Source: CAVOKN01 sp963696505 (lineage in GTDB: Bacteria; Pseudomonadota; Gammaproteobacteria; Burkholderiales; Rhodocyclaceae). From it: a DNA stretch of 64,000 nucleotides. Positions 38,069 through 46,658 of the stretch are shown here, piece by piece. A program made the translations under genes and the position numbers. Positions within the stretch are counted from its first letter, which is position 1. Each line of letters begins with the position of its first letter. Where the stretch lies: contig CAVOKN010000028.1 of NCBI GenBank assembly GCA_963696505.1, positions 36,545 to 100,544 of the forward strand, given 5' to 3'. The notes beneath the pieces are model-generated. The model was not told the origin of the DNA. It worked only from the letters and a program-made list of their open reading frames with translations, and made no database searches.

Positions 38069-38740
38069 ATGCCGACCTCGCCCCTGCCCCCGCTTTCCCT
38101 GCTGGAAACCCGTGTCCTCGGCGTTCTGGTCGAGAAGAGCCTGACCACACCCGACTACTACCCGCTGACTTTGAACGCCCTGCTTGCCGGCTGCAACCAG
38201 AAGAGCAGCCGTCATCCGGTGCTCAACGCCAGCGAGGGCGAGGTACAAATGGCGCTGGACGCGCTCAAGCACCATACCCTGGTGGTCGAGTCCTCCGGCG
38301 CCTCGGGGCGTGTCTCGCGCTACGCCCACAACATGCACCGCGTGCTGCATCTGGCGCCGCCGGTGGTCGCGCTGCTGGCGAGCCTGATGCTGCGCGGACC
38401 GCAGACGCCGGGCGAATTGCGGGTGAATTGCGACCGGCTGTATCGCTTCACCGACATCTCCTCGATCGAGGCCTACCTCGACGAGATGGCCGAATGTTCG
38501 TCGGGGGCCTTGGTGCGCAAGCTGTCCAAGCAACCCGGCTCGCGGGAGCATCGCTACGCCCATCTGTTGAGCGGGGAACCGGAGGAGGACTCGGCCGCAG
38601 CGGCGGAGGCCGGCGCGGAAGGCGTGACCACCGGCGAGATCGCCGCGCTCAAGGCCAACGTCACCCTGCTGCACGACGAACTTGCCGAGCTGCGTGGGCT
38701 GGTCGAGCGGCTCTACGCCGAACTCGGGATCGCGCGCTGA
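38069..38740 (+). CDS. yceH: YceH/DUF480 family winged-helix protein
   Basis: A 223-residue protein with two winged-helix domains. Signatures: LSLLETRVLGVLVEKSLTTPDYYPLTLNALLAGCNQKSSR near the N-terminus and LRGPQTPGELR near the middle, C-terminal coiled coil (ALKANVTLLHDELAELRGLVERL). Possibly regulatory; function unknown. ATG at 38069, 34 bases after the inverted-repeat element. Confidence 0.9.
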   Translation: MPTSPLPPLSLLETRVLGVLVEKSLTTPDYYPLTLNALLAGCNQKSSRHPVLNASEGEVQMALDALKHHTLVVESSGASGRVSRYAHNMHRVLHLAPPVVALLASLMLRGPQTPGELRVNCDRLYRFTDISSIEAYLDEMAECSSGALVRKLSKQPGSREHRYAHLLSGEPEEDSAAAAEAGAEGVTTGEIAALKANVTLLHDELAELRGLVERLYAELGIAR

Positions 38741-38753
38741 GCGCCGGGCACCC

Positions 38754-39434
38754 TCAGCGCCGGGAAACGTGAAGCGCAAGCGCTCCCAGCGCTGCCACTA
38801 GCGCGATGCCGAGGGCGACCAGGGAAACCAGCCTTCCCAGCGCAGCCTGGTCTTCCAGCCGCGCCACGGCGTCTTGCGCCGTGGGCGATGCGGCCTGCGG
38901 CGGGAAAGTCAGTCCCTGGGAAACGGCGTTCTGCTTTGGCGCAGGCGCGGCCGGGGGGGGCGCGGGGGCGGCGGACGGCGGCGGATTCGTGCCGGTGGGC
39001 TGAACGGGCGTGGGTTGCGGGGGCGGGGCTGCGTCACCGGCGGGTGCGGCGGTGGGCTGTGGCACCTTGATGGTGAAGCTGCGCTGGGCGCGGCCGGCGG
39101 GCGAGCTGACGGCGACCAGCAATTCCAGGCTCGTCTGCTCCACCGGGGCGATCGAGCGTACCGTGAGCGAAGCTCTGCCGTACGGGGCCGGGTTGACGGT
39201 CACCCAGAGCTGGTTCGACTCGTCGTCTTCCGGTATCTCGGGACTGGCGACCGCGGCCTTGATGCGCCCGGGCCGGTCGCCCGGCCCCAGGATAAGCTCC
39301 ACGCGCACCCGTAGCGGATCCCCGGCGGCGGAAACCACTTTTGCCTTGCCGATGCCGGCGGCTTCGACGCATCCCCCGTGCCCGAGCAGCAGTAGGATCG
39401 CCGCGGCGACGGCCGGACTGAAACGGGCAGTCAT
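38754..39434 (-). CDS. FimV N-terminal-like secreted/membrane protein
   Basis: 226 residues: signal peptide (MTARFSPAVAAAILLLLGHG), then GIGKAKVVSAAGDPLRVRVELI, which resembles the start of FimV-type proteins. A beta-rich domain, a Pro/Ala-rich spacer (PAGDAAPPPQPTPVQP and onward) and one C-terminal membrane helix (LVSLVALGIALVAALGALAL) follow. FimV proteins act in peptidoglycan binding and polar assembly, but this one lacks the long acidic repeat region. Start chosen at ATG 39434; the extension upstream runs into a repeat. Confidence 0.65.
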   Translation of the reverse strand: MTARFSPAVAAAILLLLGHGGCVEAAGIGKAKVVSAAGDPLRVRVELILGPGDRPGRIKAAVASPEIPEDDESNQLWVTVNPAPYGRASLTVRSIAPVEQTSLELLVAVSSPAGRAQRSFTIKVPQPTAAPAGDAAPPPQPTPVQPTGTNPPPSAAPAPPPAAPAPKQNAVSQGLTFPPQAASPTAQDAVARLEDQAALGRLVSLVALGIALVAALGALALHVSRR

Positions 39435-39520
39435 GGTCGGGTGTGGAATGCCCGCGCCTGCGGAGCCGGAACCATAGAGGTGCCCAGCTTCGGGCCGGCC
39501 GGGGAACCTGCGATGTACGA

Positions 39521-39541
39521 ACAAGGGGAGACTCCCCTTGT
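39521..39541. repeat. Perfect palindrome ACAAGGGGA-GAC-TCCCCTTGT (copy 2)
   Basis: Same 9-bp stem and flanks (ATGTACGA, GTA, CCCCC) as 17502-17522, with one loop base different. Lies in the 365-base gap between the FimV-like gene and ftsX. The rest of that gap contains a weak REP-like GGAACCGACATCC near 39727 and no gene. Confidence 0.75.
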
Positions 39542-39799
39542 ATATCCCCCAAGCCCAGTGCCCCCGCAAGTCATTGCCGGAATTGTCACGATTGCGCTGT
39601 TAAGAGACAAATTGGCTAAGGGGCGCCGGCCGCTGGATCGATTACGCTGGCATTGTCCTCCGGCGCGGCGGGCTTCGCCACCTCGATCGCAGCGGCGGTG
39701 TTGGCAGGTCGGATCAAGCGAAGCGGAACCGACATCCGGCGCACGGTCGGCTGCGGCTCTTGCCGGCATCGATCCGACCTGCCGCAGGCGGTGAGGGGT

Positions 39800-40708
39800 T
39801 CAGCCGCCTTCGCTGCTGCGCAGGTGGCGGCTCACCGATAGCCTTGCACCCAGCCAGCCAAGCAGCGCCGCGAAGCCGATCAGCAGCGCGGTCTGTTCGG
39901 CGGGCAGGGCTTGCAGGCGAAACTCCAGGCCGTAGAGGCTGGCAACTTCGGCAAACGGCTCGCGCAGGACTTGCACGGCCAGGAGCACGATCAGCCAGGC
40001 CACCGCGCCGCCGAGGGCGCCCTGGAGCAGGCCGAAGTAGTAGAAGGGGCGGCGGATGTAGCCGTCGGTGGCGCCGAGCAGGCGGCTTACCTCGACTTCG
40101 GCGCGCTGGGTCAGGATCTGCAGGCGGATGGTGTTGAAGCTCACCGCAATGATCGCCGCGCCGAGCAGGGCGGCGAGCAGCAACACGGCGACACGCCCCG
40201 CCCTCAGCAGGGCATCGAGGCGCCGCGCCCACGCGGAGTCGATCTGCACCTGCTCCACCTTGGGCCAGCCGGCCGCGGTGCTGCTCAGGGCGTCGAGCTG
40301 CGCCGGGTCGCCGGAGCGCGGGGTGACGATGTAGGCGTCGGGGAAGGGGTTGTCGGGCAGTGTGTCCAGCACTTCGGCCAAGCCTTCGCCGTCGCGGAAG
40401 CGCTGCAGCGTCTCCTCCCGTCCGACGAAGCGCACCTCGGCCACGGCAGCGTGCTGGCGCAGCCGCTGCTCGATTTCCGCAGCATCGCCGGGCGAGGCTC
40501 CGGGCGCGAGGAAGACGCTCATCTGGGGTGTGGCCGCGAAATGCCGTCCGAAGGCCAGCACGCTGCCCAGCAGCATCTCGCCGCCGGCGGGCAGCGCCAG
40601 GGTGATGCCGACCACCAGCACGCCGAACAAGGTGTTGACCGGCGCGGCCCACAGGCGGCGCAGGGCCAGTCTGAGGGCGCGGCGATGCTGCGCCAGCCAG
40701 GTTCTCAC
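39800..40708 (-). CDS. ftsX: Cell division protein FtsX
   Basis: 302 residues with four membrane helices and the large periplasmic loop between the first two (SVFLAPGASPGDAAEIEQRL... PFPDAYIV), as in proteobacterial FtsX. Partner of FtsE; together they activate cell-wall amidases at the septum. GTG start at 40708 overlaps the ftsE stop (GTGA). Confidence 0.92.
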   Translation of the reverse strand: MRTWLAQHRRALRLALRRLWAAPVNTLFGVLVVGITLALPAGGEMLLGSVLAFGRHFAATPQMSVFLAPGASPGDAAEIEQRLRQHAAVAEVRFVGREETLQRFRDGEGLAEVLDTLPDNPFPDAYIVTPRSGDPAQLDALSSTAAGWPKVEQVQIDSAWARRLDALLRAGRVAVLLLAALLGAAIIAVSFNTIRLQILTQRAEVEVSRLLGATDGYIRRPFYYFGLLQGALGGAVAWLIVLLAVQVLREPFAEVASLYGLEFRLQALPAEQTALLIGFAALLGWLGARLSVSRHLRSSEGG

Positions 40709-41364
40709 GCCGCCAGCCTCCCCTGGGCGAGGTGCAGCATGCGGCTCGCCAGGGGCGCGAACAGCGCCTCGTCGTGGGTGGCGATCATCACCGTGACCCC
40801 CACCTGGTTGAAGGACTGGAACAGGGCAGCGATGTCGCGGGCGTAGTCCTGGTCGAGATGGGCCGTGGGCTCGTCGGCGATCAGCAGCGCCGGGCGATTG
40901 ACGATGGCGCGGGCGATGGCCAGGCGCTGCTGCTCGCCGCCGGAAAGCGTGATCGGCATTGCCTTCTCCCGGTCGAGCAGGCCCACCTTGTCCAGCGCCG
41001 CCCGGGCGCGGCGCGGCGCTTCCCTGGCGGGATAGCCGGCGATGTGCAGAGGCAGCGTCACGTTGTCGATCACCGGGCGGTCGAACAGCAGCTTCTGGTC
41101 CTGGAATATCAGCCCGAGCTTGCGCCGCAGGTAGGGAATGGCGCGGCGCTTGATGCGCGCCACCTCCTGGCCGCTGACTTTGATGCTGCCTGAAGTCGGG
41201 CGCTCCATGGCCGGAATCAGCTTGAGCAGGGTGCTCTTGCCGGCGCCGGAATGGCCGGAAAGCACGATCAGCTCGCCCTGCTCGACGGAAAAAGTCAGGT
41301 CGGTAAGCGCCGTAATGCCGCCGGGAAAGCGCTTGGTGACGTGATCGAAGCGGATCATGCCCAC
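40705..41364 (-). CDS. ftsE: Cell division ATP-binding protein FtsE
   Basis: 219-residue ABC ATPase: Walker A GHSGAGKST (37-45), signature LSGGEQQRLAIARA, Walker B LLIADEPTAHLD and the D/H-loop ATHDEALF. FtsE-typical FPGGITALTDLTF near the start. Operon ftsY-ftsE-ftsX, with a repeat cluster between ftsY and ftsE. Confidence 0.94.
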   Translation of the reverse strand: MGMIRFDHVTKRFPGGITALTDLTFSVEQGELIVLSGHSGAGKSTLLKLIPAMERPTSGSIKVSGQEVARIKRRAIPYLRRKLGLIFQDQKLLFDRPVIDNVTLPLHIAGYPAREAPRRARAALDKVGLLDREKAMPITLSGGEQQRLAIARAIVNRPALLIADEPTAHLDQDYARDIAALFQSFNQVGVTVMIATHDEALFAPLASRMLHLAQGRLAA

Positions 41365-41395
41365 CCAATTTCCTCGCCGCAGGCGCGCTCAAAGC

Positions 41396-41510
41396 TCCCC
41401 TCGCCCCTTGCGGGAGAGGGGCGGGGGGTGAGGGGGGGCTCCACTGCCACACCTTCCGCGCCTGTTGCCGCAGTCGCGCCTGAGGGGCTGAGGGTGAGGG
41501 GGGGCTGCAC
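41396..41510. repeat. GC-rich palindromic repeat cluster between ftsY and ftsE
   Basis: CTCCCCTCGCCCC and GGGAGAGGGGCGGGGGGTGAGGG units, with a degenerate second unit at 41480-41510 (GAGGGGCTGAGGGTGAGGG). Same family as those near 12125 and 26153. Confidence 0.65.
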
Positions 41511-41530
41511 TGCGGTTGCTGCTGCCGCGA

Positions 41531-42535
41531 TCATCCGGCCGAAGAATCCTCACCCGCCGGTTCGAACAGCGCTTCGACGAATTCCCGCGCCGAGAACGGC
41601 TGGAGATCCTCCAGCCCCTCGCCGACACCGATGTAGCGCAGGGCGACGGGTTTTTCGGGCTTCTGGGCGCGGGCGATGGCGGCGATGACGCCGCCCTTGG
41701 CGGTGCCGTCGAGCTTGGTGACGATGAGACCGGTGACGCCGATGGCGGCGTCGAAGGCGGAAACCTGGGCCAGGGCGTTCTGGCCGATGTTGGCGTCCAG
41801 CACCAAGATCACCTCGTGGGGTGCGGTGGGGTCGGCCTTGGCGATGACGCGCTTCACCTTGGCGATTTCTTCCATCAGATTCAGTTGCGTGGGCAGGCGT
41901 CCGGCAGTGTCGGCAAGCACGACATCGATGCCGCGCGCTTTGGCGGCGTGCACCGCGTCGAAGATCACGGCGGCGGAATCGGCGCCGTCCTGGGCGATGA
42001 CGGCGACGCCGTTGCGCTCACCCCAAACCACCAGTTGCTCGCGCGCGGCGGCGCGGAAGGTATCGCCCGCCGCCAGCAGCACCGACTTGCCCTGGGCCTG
42101 GAAGTGGTGGGCGAGCTTGCCGATGGAGGTGGTCTTGCCGGAGCCGTTCACCCCCGCCAGCATGACGATGAAGGGCTTGTGGCTGGTGGTGTCCAGCGGC
42201 TGCTCCAGGGGCTGCAACAGGCCGGTCAGCAGTTCCTCCAGCACCGCGCGCAGGGCTTCCGGGTCTTCGATGCGCTCGCGTTTGACGCGTGCGCGCAGGG
42301 CATCGAGCAGGTACTGGGTGGCCGAAACGCCGCAATCGGCCATCAGCAGCGTGGATTCCAGCTCCTCCAGCAGATCGTCGTCGATCTTCTTGCCGCGTAT
42401 GAGTTCCGAAACCGGGGTGTTGAGGGTGTCGCGGGTGCGCGCCAGTCCGCTGCGCAGCCGGATCTGCCAGGAACGCTTGTCGGGCGTCTCGTCGATCTTG
42501 GGGACGTCGGCGGACTTTTTCAGGAAACCAAACAT
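41531..42535 (-). CDS. ftsY: Signal recognition particle receptor FtsY
   Basis: 334-residue SRP GTPase. G1 GVNGSGKTTSIGKLA (128-142), the DTAGRLPTQLNLMEE G3 region, and G4 TKLDGTAKGG. The acidic A domain is short, as in many betaproteobacteria, so the N domain begins near residue 20. Delivers SRP-ribosome complexes to SecYEG. Divergent from the M16 peptidase genes. Confidence 0.95.
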   Translation of the reverse strand: MFGFLKKSADVPKIDETPDKRSWQIRLRSGLARTRDTLNTPVSELIRGKKIDDDLLEELESTLLMADCGVSATQYLLDALRARVKRERIEDPEALRAVLEELLTGLLQPLEQPLDTTSHKPFIVMLAGVNGSGKTTSIGKLAHHFQAQGKSVLLAAGDTFRAAAREQLVVWGERNGVAVIAQDGADSAAVIFDAVHAAKARGIDVVLADTAGRLPTQLNLMEEIAKVKRVIAKADPTAPHEVILVLDANIGQNALAQVSAFDAAIGVTGLIVTKLDGTAKGGVIAAIARAQKPEKPVALRYIGVGEGLEDLQPFSAREFVEALFEPAGEDSSAG

Positions 42536-42648
42536 GGAGGCGGGGGTCTCTATCGAGGCGATCGGCTGACGGGCCAGGCGATTGGACCTATCATGCCGCC
42601 CGCCCCTACATGAAAAACGCTGGCAACGAACGACAGGAATCTTATCAG

Positions 42649-44028
42649 ATGGCTCTGTGCAACCTATTGAAACGCCCCGCCTGGCTGCTGGCGGCCGTGG
42701 TCGCCGCCCTGCCGGGGCTGGCTTTCGCCAATCCCCATGAAAAGACTCTCTCCAACGGCATGCGCATCATCGTCAAGGAAGACCGGCGCGCGCCCACCGT
42801 GGTGCACATGGTGTGGTACCGGGTCGGCGCCATGGACGAGGTGGACGGCACCTCGGGCGTGGCCCACGTGCTGGAACACATGATGTTCAAGGGCACCAAG
42901 AATCTGAAGAGTGGCGAGTTCAACAAGCGGGTGGCGGCGGCGGGCGGGCGCGACAACGCCTTCACCAGCCTCGACTACACCGCCTACTTCCAGCAGGTGC
43001 CCAAGGAGAAGCTCAGCGAGATGATGTCGCTGGAAGCCGACCGGATGAACAACCTGATCGTCGATCCCAAGGAATTCGACAAGGAAATCAAGGTGGTGAT
43101 GGAGGAGCGGCGCTTGCGCACGGAGGACAAACCCCAGTCCTTGGTGTACGAGACGCTGATGTCCGCCGCCTTTCAGGCCCACCCCTATCGGCGGCCCATC
43201 ATTGGCTGGATGAACGACCTGGAAAACATGAGCGCCGAAGACGTGCGTGACTGGTACCAGCGCTGGTACGGCCCCAACAACGCCTACATGACCGTCGTCG
43301 GCGACGTGGACAAGGACGAGGTGTTCAAGCTGGCGGAGAAACATTACGGCAAGCTGCCCAAGCGTGCCCTGCCGACGCGCAAGCCGCAGCAGGAGCCGTC
43401 CCAGACCGGTATCCGCCGCGTCACAGTGAAGGCGCCGGCCAAGCTGCCCTACGTCCTGATGGCGTTCAAGGTGCCGGAACTGCGTGACATCGAGAAGGAC
43501 CGCGACGTCTTCGCGCTGGAAGTGCTCGCCGGCATCCTCGACGGCCACGATGCCTCGCGCTTCTCGAAGAACCTGGTGCGCGGCTCGAAGATCGCCACCT
43601 CCGCCGGGGCCGGCTACGACAACACGGTGCGCGGCGAATCCATGTTCATGCTCGACGGCACGCCGGCGGAAGGCAAGGGCGCCGCGGAGTTGGAGCAGGC
43701 CCTGCGCGCCGAAGTGGAGCGGGTGAAGGGCGGCGGCGTCAGCCCGGAAGAGCTGGCGCGGGTCAAGACCCAGGTCATCGCCGCGCAGGTGTACAAGCGC
43801 GACTCGATGATGGCTCAGGCGATGGAAATTGGTGGCTACGAGGCGGCGGGCATCAACTGGCGCAAGCTGGACCGGATTCTGGAACAGATCCGCAGCGTCA
43901 CCGCCGAGGAAGTGCAGGCGGTGGCCGGAAAGTACTTCGGCGACGATGCGCTCACCGTGGCGGTGCTCGACCCGCAACCCCTGTCGGAAAAGACGGCCCA
44001 GGCCAAGCCGGCCGCGCTGCGCCACTGA
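42649..44028 (+). CDS. M16 zinc peptidase (catalytic), secreted
   Basis: 459 residues from ATG 42649, preceded by AGGAA. Signal peptide LLKRPAWLLAAVVAALPGLAFA. Inverzincin site HVLEH (73-77) with the downstream glutamate region VVMEERRLRTED, as in active pitrilysin/processing-peptidase family members. An in-frame ATG at 42610 would put 13 polar residues before the signal. Pairs with the next, non-catalytic M16 protein. Confidence 0.9.
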   Translation: MALCNLLKRPAWLLAAVVAALPGLAFANPHEKTLSNGMRIIVKEDRRAPTVVHMVWYRVGAMDEVDGTSGVAHVLEHMMFKGTKNLKSGEFNKRVAAAGGRDNAFTSLDYTAYFQQVPKEKLSEMMSLEADRMNNLIVDPKEFDKEIKVVMEERRLRTEDKPQSLVYETLMSAAFQAHPYRRPIIGWMNDLENMSAEDVRDWYQRWYGPNNAYMTVVGDVDKDEVFKLAEKHYGKLPKRALPTRKPQQEPSQTGIRRVTVKAPAKLPYVLMAFKVPELRDIEKDRDVFALEVLAGILDGHDASRFSKNLVRGSKIATSAGAGYDNTVRGESMFMLDGTPAEGKGAAELEQALRAEVERVKGGGVSPEELARVKTQVIAAQVYKRDSMMAQAMEIGGYEAAGINWRKLDRILEQIRSVTAEEVQAVAGKYFGDDALTVAVLDPQPLSEKTAQAKPAALRH

Positions 44029-44037
44029 GGATCCACG

Positions 44038-45339
44038 ATGACCAAGATTCTGCGTTTCGCTGCCGCTCTCCAGTTGCTGACTTTCGCTGCGTTCGCCCAG
44101 GCGGCGATCCAGATCCAGCATTGGGTCGCACCCTCGGGGGCGCGGGTGTATTTCGTCGAAACCCGGTTGCTGCCGATCATCGACGTGCAGGTGGGATTCG
44201 CTGCCGGCTCCGCCTACGATCCGCCCGACAAGATCGGACTCGCCAGCCTCACCCGCAGCTTGCTCGACGCGGGGGCGGGCGATCTCGACGAGGAGAAGAT
44301 CGCGGACCGGTTGGTAGATACCGGGGCGCGCCTGTCTGGCTCCACCGACCCGGACCGGGCCTCGGTCGCGCTGCGCACCCTGTCCAGCAAGCCCGAGCGC
44401 GACGCCGCGCTGGAACTGCTGCGCCTGGTCCTGCAACAGCCCAGGTTCCCCGCCGACGCCCTGGCGCGGGAGAGGGCGCGCACCATCGCAGGCATCCGCG
44501 AGGCAGATACCCAACCCGAAAGCATCGCGGCCAAGCGCTTCATCGCCGCCATGTACCCGTCCCACCCCTACGGTTTCAACGCCACGGCCGACACGGTCGA
44601 GCGAATATCCCGCGACGATCTGGAGAAGTTCTATCGGCAGTACTTGACCGCCCAGCGCAGCACGGTGGCGATCGTCGGCGACCTGAGCCGGGCCGACGCC
44701 GAGGGCCTGGCGCAACGCCTGACCGAGGGCCTGCCGCGCTCCATCGCCGGCGACGACGTACCCAAGGTGCAACTGCCGGTCCGCGGCACGGTCAGCGTCG
44801 CTCATCCCGCCTCGCAAAGCCACATCTACGTTGGCATGCCGGGCATGAGCCGCACCGATCCGGACTACTTTCCGCTGCTGGTCGGCAATTACATTCTCGG
44901 CGGCGGGGGATTCGTGTCGCGCCTGCTGAAGGAAGTGCGCGAGAAGCGCGGCTACGCCTACAGCGTCAGCAGCCATTTCGTGCCCTACGCGCAGCCCGGC
45001 CCGTTCCAGATCGGCCTGCAGACCAAGCGCGACCAGTCGGAATCGGCGCTGAAGGTGGTGGACGAGACGCTGATCGACTTCCTCAGGAGCGGCCCGACGG
45101 AAGAGGAGCTCAAGGGCGCCAAGCGCAACCTGATCGACGGCTTCGCGCTGCGGGTGGACAGCAACAAGAAGATCCTCGATCACGTCGCCATGATCGGCTT
45201 CTACAGCCTGCCGCTGGACTGGCTCGACCAGTATCCCAAGCTGGTGGCCAAGGTCACCGCCGCCCAGATCAAGGACGCTTTCGGTCGCCGCATCCGGCCC
45301 GAGAATCTGGTGACGGTGGTCGTCGCCGGAAAGACCTGA
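44038..45339 (+). CDS. M16 peptidase-like protein lacking the zinc site
   Basis: 433 residues with signal peptide (ending FAQA) and the M16 fold, but no HxxEH: the corresponding region reads GLASLTRSLLDAGAG. The C-terminal half keeps GGGGFVSRLLKEVREKRGYAYSV, the conserved substrate-gripping segment. Such proteins form a heterodimer with a catalytic M16 partner, here the gene 9 bases upstream. Confidence 0.9.
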   Translation: MTKILRFAAALQLLTFAAFAQAAIQIQHWVAPSGARVYFVETRLLPIIDVQVGFAAGSAYDPPDKIGLASLTRSLLDAGAGDLDEEKIADRLVDTGARLSGSTDPDRASVALRTLSSKPERDAALELLRLVLQQPRFPADALARERARTIAGIREADTQPESIAAKRFIAAMYPSHPYGFNATADTVERISRDDLEKFYRQYLTAQRSTVAIVGDLSRADAEGLAQRLTEGLPRSIAGDDVPKVQLPVRGTVSVAHPASQSHIYVGMPGMSRTDPDYFPLLVGNYILGGGGFVSRLLKEVREKRGYAYSVSSHFVPYAQPGPFQIGLQTKRDQSESALKVVDETLIDFLRSGPTEEELKGAKRNLIDGFALRVDSNKKILDHVAMIGFYSLPLDWLDQYPKLVAKVTAAQIKDAFGRRIRPENLVTVVVAGKT

Positions 45340-45349
45340 TTCATCCAGC

Positions 45350-45889
45350 TTGAGCCGGTTGCGCATCGTCGGCGGCGTCTGGCGCAGCCGGCTGATCGAT
45401 TTTCCCCCGGTTTCCGGCCTGCGGCCCACGCCGGACCGGGTGCGGGAAACCCTCTTCAACTGGCTCGGGCAGGATCTCACCGGCCGCGTCTGCCTCGATC
45501 TCTTTGCCGGCAGCGGCGTGCTCGGTTTCGAGGCGGCGTCCCGCGGCGCCGCGCACGTCACCCTGGTGGAGAAGGACGCTCGCGCAGTCGCCGCGCTCAA
45601 GAAGAGCGCGGCGGCGCTGGCGGCGCTGGCCGTGGAGATACGGCGCGCCGATGCGCTAGAATTTCTGGCCTCGTCCGATCGCCGTTACGATGTGGTTTTC
45701 CTGGACCCGCCCTATGGCGCGGGCTGGCTGGAGCGCGTGCTGCCGCTGCTGCCGAGGGTGCTGGCGCCGCAGGCGATGATCTACGCCGAGGCCGAAAGTC
45801 AGTTGCGGGAACACGGCAATCTGCGTTTGCTGAAGCATCGACAGGCGGGTCAGGTGCATTACCACTTACTCGAATCGGACACCCCATGA
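45350..45889 (+). CDS. rsmD: 16S rRNA (guanine(966)-N2)-methyltransferase
   Basis: 179-residue SAM methyltransferase with RLRIVGGVWRSR and LRPTPDRVRETLFNWL at the N-terminus, the SAM motif DLFAGSGVLGFEAASRGA (50-67) and catalytic DPPY (119-122). TTG start at 45350. Its end overlaps coaD by ATGA, the usual rsmD-coaD pairing. Confidence 0.93.
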   Translation: MSRLRIVGGVWRSRLIDFPPVSGLRPTPDRVRETLFNWLGQDLTGRVCLDLFAGSGVLGFEAASRGAAHVTLVEKDARAVAALKKSAAALAALAVEIRRADALEFLASSDRRYDVVFLDPPYGAGWLERVLPLLPRVLAPQAMIYAEAESQLREHGNLRLLKHRQAGQVHYHLLESDTP

Positions 45890-46374
45890 ACGGCGTCGCC
45901 GTCTATCCCGGAACTTTCGACCCCCTCACCCGCGGCCACGAGGACTTGGTGCGACGTGCCGCCTCGCTGTTTGGACGCGTCGTCGTCGGCATCGCCGAGA
46001 GCCGTTCCAAGCGGCCCTTCTTCAGCCTTGTGGAGCGCGTCGAGATGGGGCGCGAAGTGCTCTCGGCGTTTCCGAACGTCGAGGTACACGGCTTCGACGG
46101 CCTGCTGATGAACTTCATCCGCCTGCACGATGCCCACGTCATCCTAAGGGGTTTGCGGGCAGTGTCGGACTTCGAGTACGAATTTCAGATGGCGGGGATG
46201 AACCGCATCCTCTATCCGGATGTCGAAACGGTGTTCCTGACGCCCGCTGAGCAGTACATGTTCATATCCGCGACGATGGTGCGGGAAATCGCGTTGCTCG
46301 GCGGCAATGTGTCAAAATTCGTGCAGCCGACGGTTAATCGGCGACTGATGGAAAAAGTACGCGCAATTCCCTGA
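45886..46374 (+). CDS. coaD: Phosphopantetheine adenylyltransferase
   Basis: 162 residues. Nucleotidyltransferase motif YPGTFDPLTRGHEDL (7-21) and ISATMVREIALLGG near the end. Fourth step of coenzyme A synthesis. Starts in the ATGA overlap with rsmD. Confidence 0.95.
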   Translation: MNGVAVYPGTFDPLTRGHEDLVRRAASLFGRVVVGIAESRSKRPFFSLVERVEMGREVLSAFPNVEVHGFDGLLMNFIRLHDAHVILRGLRAVSDFEYEFQMAGMNRILYPDVETVFLTPAEQYMFISATMVREIALLGGNVSKFVQPTVNRRLMEKVRAIP

Positions 46375-46387
46375 CAAGGACCCCGAG

Positions 46388-46648
46388 ATGGCTCTGCTGA
46401 TTACCGACGAATGCATCAACTGCGACGTGTGCGAACCGGAATGCCCCAATGGCGCGATCACGCAGGGGGAGGAGATCTACGAGATCGATCCGGAGAAGTG
46501 CACCGAGTGCGTCGGGCACTTCGATACGCCCCAGTGCCGCGAGGTTTGCCCGGTGGACTGCATTCCGCTGAACCCGGACTACACGGAAACGCAGGATCAG
46601 TTGATGGAAAAGTTTCTGCGGCTGACGGCCGCGAAAGAGAAGGCCTGA
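46388..46648 (+). CDS. 4Fe-4S ferredoxin, YfhL family
   Basis: 86 residues with two clusters: CINCDVCEPECPN and CTECVGHFDTPQCREVCPVDC. The longer spacing in the second motif is the YfhL/Allochromatium-type ferredoxin hallmark. ATG 46388 lies 13 bases after coaD, with AAGGA upstream. Electron partner unknown. Confidence 0.93.
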   Translation: MALLITDECINCDVCEPECPNGAITQGEEIYEIDPEKCTECVGHFDTPQCREVCPVDCIPLNPDYTETQDQLMEKFLRLTAAKEKA

Positions 46649-46658
46649 GGTTTCCCGT

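Noticed and set aside
42664..45600. 978-codon open frame on the minus strand
   Set aside because: Antisense to the two M16 genes and rsmD; composition (His, Arg and Gln rich) is that of a GC-rich shadow, with no domain.
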